Virus record (IMG/VR): IMGVR_UViG_3300047444_000303
Span: 1 to 41,783 of that record
Length of the DNA: 41,783 nt
Source: a virus
Direction: 5' to 3' (one strand)
The first letter of the stretch is position 1. Each line of letters opens with the position of its first letter. A program made the position numbers and the translations under genes. A model generated the notes under the pieces. The model was not told the DNA's origin. It ran no database searches and was given only the letters and a program-made list of their open reading frames with translations. This document shows positions 38,145 through 41,783 of the stretch, piece after piece.

Positions 38145-38147
38145 CAA
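38130..38147. promoter_or_regulatory. Palindrome copy 13, forming the 3' end of a membrane-protein gene
   Basis: CTGTTAACCACTTAACAA encodes LLTT and the stop. AGCCAAAGGACAAGTC and ATG follow, a near-copy of the unit at 34623. Confidence 0.85.
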
Positions 38148-38163
38148 AGCCAAAGGACAAGTC

Positions 38164-38349
38164 ATGCCCAAGTACAAAATCACTGTCACCGAGACCTGCG
38201 AGTACAGCTTTGAAATCGACGCCGACGACGCGGAGCAGGCCCATGATCGGGCGCTGCCCGAGTTTCTCAAGGCGTTCCCGTTCGACGGGGACGAGGACTA
38301 CGGCATCAACATTCTCAATCGGTTCGTCGAAGTCGAAACCACCCAGTAA
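38164..38349 (+). CDS. DpnD/PcfM-like small protein B (61 aa)
   Basis: MPKYKITVTETCEYSFEIDA then DDAEQAHDRALPEFLKAFPF: the same strand-strand-helix pattern as the gene at 37577, so the two are likely paralogues. The C terminus is acidic (DGDEDYGINILNRFVEVE). Leader AAGCCAAAGGACAAGTC. Confidence 0.7.
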   Translation: MPKYKITVTETCEYSFEIDADDAEQAHDRALPEFLKAFPFDGDEDYGINILNRFVEVETTQ

Positions 38350-38365
38350 CGAGGAGGAGTATCCC

Positions 38366-39112
38366 ATGAGCATCGCCGAGAAGGCGCTGGTCGTCCACAT
38401 GACGGTCGGCGTGTGGACTGGCGCCAAGGTCGACCACGATCGGTCGACCGACCACCAACTGGTTCACAAGCAGGTCGTCCCCAAGAGCGCGCTCGCGGGA
38501 GTGATCAAGGCCCTCGGCGCGCTGCGCACCCACTTCTACGTTCACACCGCGCCGTGGAAAGACAACGGCGACCGGCTGCTGCCGGTCGTCACGCTGGTCG
38601 AGTTCTTGCGTGAGCACACCCGCTTGCGTAAGGCCTTCCAGACACAAGCGGAGGCCTTCGCCGCCAAGCATGACTGCGACCGCGACCGCTTCTACGTCAA
38701 GCTGTCGTTCGACATGGTGTGCAATCCCGCCTGTCTGGCGCTGGCCGGCGTCGACGGCGAACGTCTGGAGACCGTCCGCGGCAAGCTCAATGCTGAGCTG
38801 GCCGAACGCACCACCCGCGCCCAGCGCTTCTTGTGGGAGAAGCTGGAGCAGGCGGTGGGCCACTACGCTGAACGGCTGCTGTCGGGCGCGGTGTTCCGCG
38901 ACTCGACGGTCGACAACCTGCAGCAGGCGATCCGGCTGGCGCCGGCGCTCAACTTCTTGGATGACCCCGAGCTGGACTCGCTGATCGAGATCGAGCTGAG
39001 CCAGCTGCTCAGCGTCACCCCGGCCCAGATCCGCAAGGAGCCGCAGGTCAGGGTGATGGCCGGCGCCGGGGCGCAGTCCTGCCTCGCACAGATAAGGAGG
39101 AAACTACGTTGA
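38366..39112 (+). CDS. Conserved phage early protein (248 aa)
   Basis: Started at the ATG 38366 after GAGGAGGAG; the open frame upstream is in another gene. MSIAEKALVVHMTVGVWTGA and DHQLVHKQVVPKSALAGVIK are followed by LRTHFYVHTAPWKDNGDRLL and VVTLVEFLREHTRLRKAFQT. The order SIAEKA-L-V-x-L-x-I...W-x-G-x-K...H-Y-x-x-T-x-PW-x-D-x-GDRLL is one I know from phage proteins of unknown role. The C-terminal half is helical (RAQRFLWEKLEQAVGHYAER). No catalytic motif is seen. Confidence 0.8.
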   Translation: MSIAEKALVVHMTVGVWTGAKVDHDRSTDHQLVHKQVVPKSALAGVIKALGALRTHFYVHTAPWKDNGDRLLPVVTLVEFLREHTRLRKAFQTQAEAFAAKHDCDRDRFYVKLSFDMVCNPACLALAGVDGERLETVRGKLNAELAERTTRAQRFLWEKLEQAVGHYAERLLSGAVFRDSTVDNLQQAIRLAPALNFLDDPELDSLIEIELSQLLSVTPAQIRKEPQVRVMAGAGAQSCLAQIRRKLR

Positions 39113-39135
39113 CAACCTAAACATTCAGCTATAAC
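39109..39135 (+). promoter_or_regulatory. Possible internal promoter
   Basis: TTGACA (39109-39114), 15-base spacer, TATAAC (39130-39135). The spacer is short. It overlaps the previous stop and lies 30 bases before the 88-aa gene, where no palindrome is present. Confidence 0.4.
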
Positions 39136-39164
39136 GTCGCAACCGTAACCTAGAGAGTAGCCAA

Positions 39165-39431
39165 ATGAAATTGACCCGAAGTCCTGACCCCGTCATCAAC
39201 GAAATCCTCGACCGCTCGCGGCGGATCGAGAGCCGGCTGACCAGCTTTATCAACAAGTCTGGGTTCACCGTGCTCAACAAGAAGCCGGTATGGGACGGCC
39301 ATATGCTGTCCGTCACCGTCCCCAGCCGTGAGGTCTCGCTCGACGAGGTCCTCGCCGCCATCCCTGCGGGGGTCCTTGACGACGTCATGGTGATCTTCGC
39401 CGGCAAGACCTATTGCATCATATCCCTCTAA
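39165..39431 (+). CDS. Hypothetical protein (88 aa)
   Basis: MKLTRSPDPVINEILDRSRR, IESRLTSFINKSGFTVLNKK, VWDGHMLSVTVPSREVSLDE, VMVIFAGKTYCIISL. Helical first half and beta-like second half. It does not carry the AAGCCAAAGGA leader but has a possible promoter upstream. Function unknown. Confidence 0.7.
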   Translation: MKLTRSPDPVINEILDRSRRIESRLTSFINKSGFTVLNKKPVWDGHMLSVTVPSREVSLDEVLAAIPAGVLDDVMVIFAGKTYCIISL

Positions 39432-39456
39432 TCAACTGCAACTGGAGAGTAACGCC

Positions 39457-39729
39457 ATGTCCAAGACCATCACCAAGACCCTGACCCGCACCACCAAGCG
39501 CGGCGGCAAGGTCGTCAAGCGCTACCGCAAGGTCACCAAACTCACCACCCGCCGGATCAAGGTCCGCAAGGCGTCGCCGTTGGTTGAGTCGCTGGCTCTC
39601 GATGCTGCTTTGGTTGCAGCGCACACTGCGCACGGCGTGGCCCGCCCGGTAGCGAACCACATGCCGTTCGACGCTATCGAGCCATCAGGCAGCGCCATCT
39701 CGCGCACCGCCGCCATCCGAAAGTCCTAA
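39457..39729 (+). CDS. Basic protein (90 aa), likely nucleic-acid binding
   Basis: The N-terminal 40 residues are extremely Lys/Arg/Thr rich (MSKTITKTLTRTTKRGGKVV, KRYRKVTKLTTRRIKVRKA), like ribosomal or DNA-compacting tails. The rest is Ala-rich and less charged. It precedes a winged-helix-like gene. The composition suggests nucleic-acid binding; nothing more specific can be read. Confidence 0.7.
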   Translation: MSKTITKTLTRTTKRGGKVVKRYRKVTKLTTRRIKVRKASPLVESLALDAALVAAHTAHGVARPVANHMPFDAIEPSGSAISRTAAIRKS

Positions 39730-39748
39730 GCCAAAAGGAGTAACGCAG

Positions 39749-40180
39749 ATGAAATTTTTGATTCGCTTCACAGTCGGCGAGGCCGCGGTCGGGCCGGTGC
39801 TGGCCGCCCTCAACTCTCATCCCGGCGTGGTGTTCGACCACCTCGCCATCGAGCCGCTGGAGTTGAAGAAGACTCCCGAGGCCCCTGACACCGCTCCGGC
39901 CAAGGTCACAGGCAAGGCGGCGCCGGCCAAGAAGCCTCACAAGCGGGCGGAGCCGACGGCGCTGACCGCGCAAGCCCACGTCCTGCGCATCCTGTCGGAC
40001 GGCAACCCGCGCCGCTTCACTGACATCGAGACCGTGATGAAAAGTCTCGGCTTCAAGAGTTGTGGGTCGACCATGCGCAACCTGCTCGACAAAGGCTTGG
40101 CGGGCAAGACCCCCGACGGACTGTGGCAGACCACCAACCAGCGACAGATCCCTGCCCCGACGCTCGTGAAGGAGGCTTGA
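39749..40180 (+). CDS. Winged-helix-like protein (143 aa)
   Basis: Leader AAGCCAAAAGGAG, start MKFLIRFTVGEAAVGPVLAA. The first 50 residues are a beta-helix-beta module, then comes a Lys/Ala/Pro linker. Residues ~73-125 (LTAQAHVLRILSDGNPRRFT, DIETVMKSLGFKSCGSTMRN, LLDKGLAGKTPDGLWQ) look like a winged helix: three helices and a beta wing. A DNA-binding role is likely. Its target is unknown. Confidence 0.7.
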   Translation: MKFLIRFTVGEAAVGPVLAALNSHPGVVFDHLAIEPLELKKTPEAPDTAPAKVTGKAAPAKKPHKRAEPTALTAQAHVLRILSDGNPRRFTDIETVMKSLGFKSCGSTMRNLLDKGLAGKTPDGLWQTTNQRQIPAPTLVKEA

Positions 40181-40183
40181 TCC

Positions 40184-40438
40184 ATGTCAATGAAGTTCTA
40201 CAAATCCTACAGCTTCGTCGACAAGGACCCGGCGATCGACTTCGCTCGCACCGCCATCCAAGACAGCGGCCTCACCTATCAGCAGGTATCGGAGCTGTCG
40301 GATGTCAGTGTCGGCACCATGATCGGCTGGTTCCACGGCAAGACCCGCCGCCCGCAATACGCCACCATAATGGCGGTGATGCGCGGCATCGGCTACGAGC
40401 AACGCTGGACCAAGGCGCGCGCCAAGCGCAGCGCTTGA
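40184..40438 (+). CDS. XRE-like helix-turn-helix protein (84 aa)
   Basis: Start after AGGAGG. MSMKFYKSYSFVDKDPAIDF, ARTAIQDSGLTYQQVSELSD and VSVGTMIGWFHGKTRRPQYA follow the Cro/C1-type pattern (LTYQQVSELSDVSVGTMIGW as helix-turn-helix). TIMAVMRGIGY follows the usual dimer region. It is a candidate repressor, and it directly precedes palindrome copy 14, so it is a rival to the LuxR-type protein for binding the palindromes. Confidence 0.8.
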   Translation: MSMKFYKSYSFVDKDPAIDFARTAIQDSGLTYQQVSELSDVSVGTMIGWFHGKTRRPQYATIMAVMRGIGYEQRWTKARAKRSA

Positions 40439-40443
40439 TCCTC

Positions 40444-40461
40444 TTGTTAAGTTGTTAACAA
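40444..40461. promoter_or_regulatory. Palindrome copy 14
   Basis: TTGTTAAGTTGTTAACAA, six bases after the stop of the XRE-like gene. The next ATG is 45 bases further (40506). Confidence 0.85.
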
Positions 40462-40505
40462 ACGGCCGAGGCGTCCTGCCTCGGCCACCATTCGGGAGAA
40501 CAATC

Positions 40506-40961
40506 ATGATGCAAGACAAAGCCCTCGACACTGTCACCGCCCTGCTGTGGAAGGGCATCACCGACGCCCGCGCCAAGATGACCGACCAGCTGCAAGGCGA
40601 TGGCATGCGCGACGCAGCGACCCTTCACGACACCATCGACGAGATCCAAGCCTATATCGCCGCGATCGACATCGTGCGCGGCACGCCTGAGCAAGCCCTT
40701 GCGGGGCCGGTCGCCGCCCCTGAGGTCGTCGAGCAGGCGTCTCCTCCGGTGTCTCCCCAACCCGCCGCCTTCATCGCGGCGACGGCGTTCACTCCGCCGC
40801 TGGCTGCGTCTCCGGCGCCGGTCCTTTCGGCTATGGCAGTTCCGCCTCCTCTACCGACGGCGACGATGCCGCTCGTGACGCCCAGCGCTGAGGACGTCAA
40901 GCGGTCGATCTTCACCACGGTGGCCGACGACATCAACTCGATCACCCGCGGGTTCTTGTGA
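40506..40961 (+). CDS. Hypothetical protein (151 aa) with Pro/Ala-rich linker
   Basis: MMQDKALDTVTALLWKGITD, then ARAKMTDQLQGDGMRDAATL and DEIQAYIAAIDIVRG (helical), a long Pro/Ala/Val-rich linker (65-130), and a C-terminal helix (DVKRSIFTTVADDINSITRG). GGGAGAACAATC precedes the ATG. The linker suggests two interaction ends. No family recognised. Confidence 0.75.
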   Translation: MMQDKALDTVTALLWKGITDARAKMTDQLQGDGMRDAATLHDTIDEIQAYIAAIDIVRGTPEQALAGPVAAPEVVEQASPPVSPQPAAFIAATAFTPPLAASPAPVLSAMAVPPPLPTATMPLVTPSAEDVKRSIFTTVADDINSITRGFL

Positions 40962-40971
40962 CTACCATGCC

Positions 40972-41006
40972 AAAAAAAGACCCCGCCGACATCGCTGTCG
41001 GCGGGG
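40972..41006 (-). terminator. Intrinsic terminator for leftward transcription
   Basis: Eleven-base perfect stem CCCCGCCGACA/TGTCGGCGGGG with a 4-base loop. On the minus strand it is followed by TCTTTTTTTGG, a T7 run; on the plus strand no T run follows. So it stops transcription coming from the right, although the genes around it are plus-strand. Confidence 0.75.
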
Positions 41007-41078
41007 CGCAGTACGGCCTAAGCCGCGGGTGCAAGGAGTAACGCAATCCCTTTGTATCAGAGACAACGAGGCACGGCA

Positions 41079-41354
41079 ATGGTCGAGGCGCACACCAACG
41101 TAAAACTTCCCAAGAGGGCCAGCGGCGCGCGTAACCGCTATCCTCTCGGCTCCATGGCGGTGGGGGCGTTTTATTTCCTCCCCGGCAAGACCACCAAGAA
41201 TGTCGCGCCGCACGTCTCGACGCGCGGCAAACATCTCAACCGCCGCTTCGCCACCCGCGCCTGCTTCATGATGGAGCAGATTGACGGCTACGTGGAGGTC
41301 CCGGCAGATCATCCCTACGCCATCAGAGGCGTCGGGGTATGGAGGATCAAATGA
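41079..41354 (+). CDS. Hypothetical basic protein (91 aa)
   Basis: Started at the ATG 41079 after GAGG. MVEAHTNVKLPKRASGARNR, YPLGSMAVGAFYFLPGKTTK, HVSTRGKHLNRRFATRACFM, then YAIRGVGVWRIK. Basic with aromatic beta-like segments. The layout may fit a small nucleic-acid-binding protein. ATGA overlap with the next gene. Confidence 0.7.
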   Translation: MVEAHTNVKLPKRASGARNRYPLGSMAVGAFYFLPGKTTKNVAPHVSTRGKHLNRRFATRACFMMEQIDGYVEVPADHPYAIRGVGVWRIK

Positions 41355-41783
41355 CGGACGACAAATCTTACCTGTCCCGGCTATCAGAGCGGTACAACTT
41401 GCTGCAGACCGCTTACTGGCGGCTGGACGAGGAGGTCACCGCAACCGCGCGCGTGCTCGGAGACTTCATGCTCGTCCCGCCAGACGGAGGCGATCTGAAA
41501 TTGCACGAAGGCGCGCAGGCGATGAAAGACGCGCTCGACGCGGCCATTGCCGAGCGGGATGAACTGCGATCCGCCCTTGAAATGACACGACGCGCCGCTG
41601 GATTTCCCCAAGATGCTCTCACCAACGACATCCGCGCCGAGCGCGACGCGGTCTTCGCCGAGCGGGACAAACTTCGCCAAATCCTCAGTGGCGACGAAGG
41701 CGCAAAAGCCGTGTTCGACAAGTACGCCAGCGACATTCAGGCGTATGCGGATGCTGCCGACGCGGCCATTGCCGGGCGGGATG
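41351..41783 (+). CDS. Coiled-coil protein, 3' end outside the window
   Basis: Starts with ATG overlapping the previous stop (ATGA) after GGAGGATCAA. MTDDKSYLSRLSERYNLLQT, WRLDEEVTATARVLGDFMLV, then a helical part with the motif DAAIAERDELR, AERDAVFAERDKLR and DAAIAGRD repeated. The frame is still open at the window end. Charged heptads suggest a long coiled coil. Function unknown. Confidence 0.7.
   Translation, partial: MTDDKSYLSRLSERYNLLQTAYWRLDEEVTATARVLGDFMLVPPDGGDLKLHEGAQAMKDALDAAIAERDELRSALEMTRRAAGFPQDALTNDIRAERDAVFAERDKLRQILSGDEGAKAVFDKYASDIQAYADAADAAIAGRD
41537..41783 (+). repeat. 25-bp direct repeat in the coiled-coil gene
   Basis: The bases GACGCGGCCATTGCCG at 41537-41552 and 41759-41774 start two 25-base copies (to 41561 and 41783) that differ at one position. 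They encode DAAIA-x-RD. The second copy ends at the window edge. Confidence 0.75.

Noticed and set aside
27088-40461. Palindromes as intrinsic terminators
   Set aside because: Stems are AT-rich, about seven pairs, and no T run follows; genes continue immediately after.
27088-40461. Palindromes as host CtrA sites (TTAA-n7-TTAA)
   Set aside because: The TTAA halves are four or five bases apart, not seven, and several copies lack the TTAACC part.
40967-41041. 24-codon frame MPKKDPADIAVGG...
   Set aside because: It is made almost wholly of the terminator hairpin and has no ribosome site.
1-41783. Integrase, attachment site or lysogeny module
   Set aside because: No recombinase-like protein is visible; the tRNA-like genes could in principle be att sites but nothing supports this.

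Overview
This window looks like part of a double-stranded DNA phage genome, or a prophage, from a GC-rich, probably alphaproteobacterial host. No host gene is visible. There is a complete head-assembly set: large terminase, a P22-type portal of about 720 residues, scaffold, and an N4-gp56-type major capsid protein. Head-tail adaptor and DNA-stabilisation genes follow, but there is no tail tube, sheath or tape-measure gene, so a short-tailed (podovirus-like) particle is likely. The host guess rests on high GC and a holin of the family used by alphaproteobacterial gene-transfer agents. No integrase, replication protein or polymerase lies in the window.

The two arms diverge. From about 26.5 kb down to base 1 everything is on the minus strand, in order: small genes, packaging (terminase and a degenerate HNH-like protein), portal, scaffold, capsid, connectors, a 407-aa and a 2185-aa internal virion protein, tail or surface proteins (one with fifteen 22-residue repeats), the lysis genes (GH108 endolysin, holin, coiled-coil membrane protein), and a P22 gp10-like protein. 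A 69-aa gene with its own ribosome binding site is nested out of frame inside the 2185-aa gene.

The hinge at 26.5-29.0 kb holds two compact tRNA-like genes and a third cloverleaf-like element. Three minus-strand sigma70-type promoters lie between them. It also holds a 303-aa gene with its own promoter and terminator, and about 0.95 kb without genes, rich in inverted repeats and GTGTCCA boxes, that could be a replication origin.

The right arm (29.0-41.8 kb) is plus-strand and made mostly of small genes joined by ATGA overlaps. It includes a GNAT-like acetyltransferase, a stand-alone LuxR-type helix-turn-helix protein, a 784-aa zinc-ribbon protein, an M20/M28-like metallopeptidase fused to SH3/KOW-like domains, and many proteins of unknown function.

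The most striking feature is a set of 14 copies of an 18-19 bp palindrome (consensus TTGTTAA-n4-TTAACAA) from 27.1 to 40.5 kb. They sit at gene-group boundaries, often touching or forming the stop codon of the gene before, and are mostly followed by a conserved leader, AAGCCAAAGGA, that contains the ribosome binding site of the next gene. This looks like a phage-wide regulatory system. The LuxR-type protein is a plausible but unproven binder.
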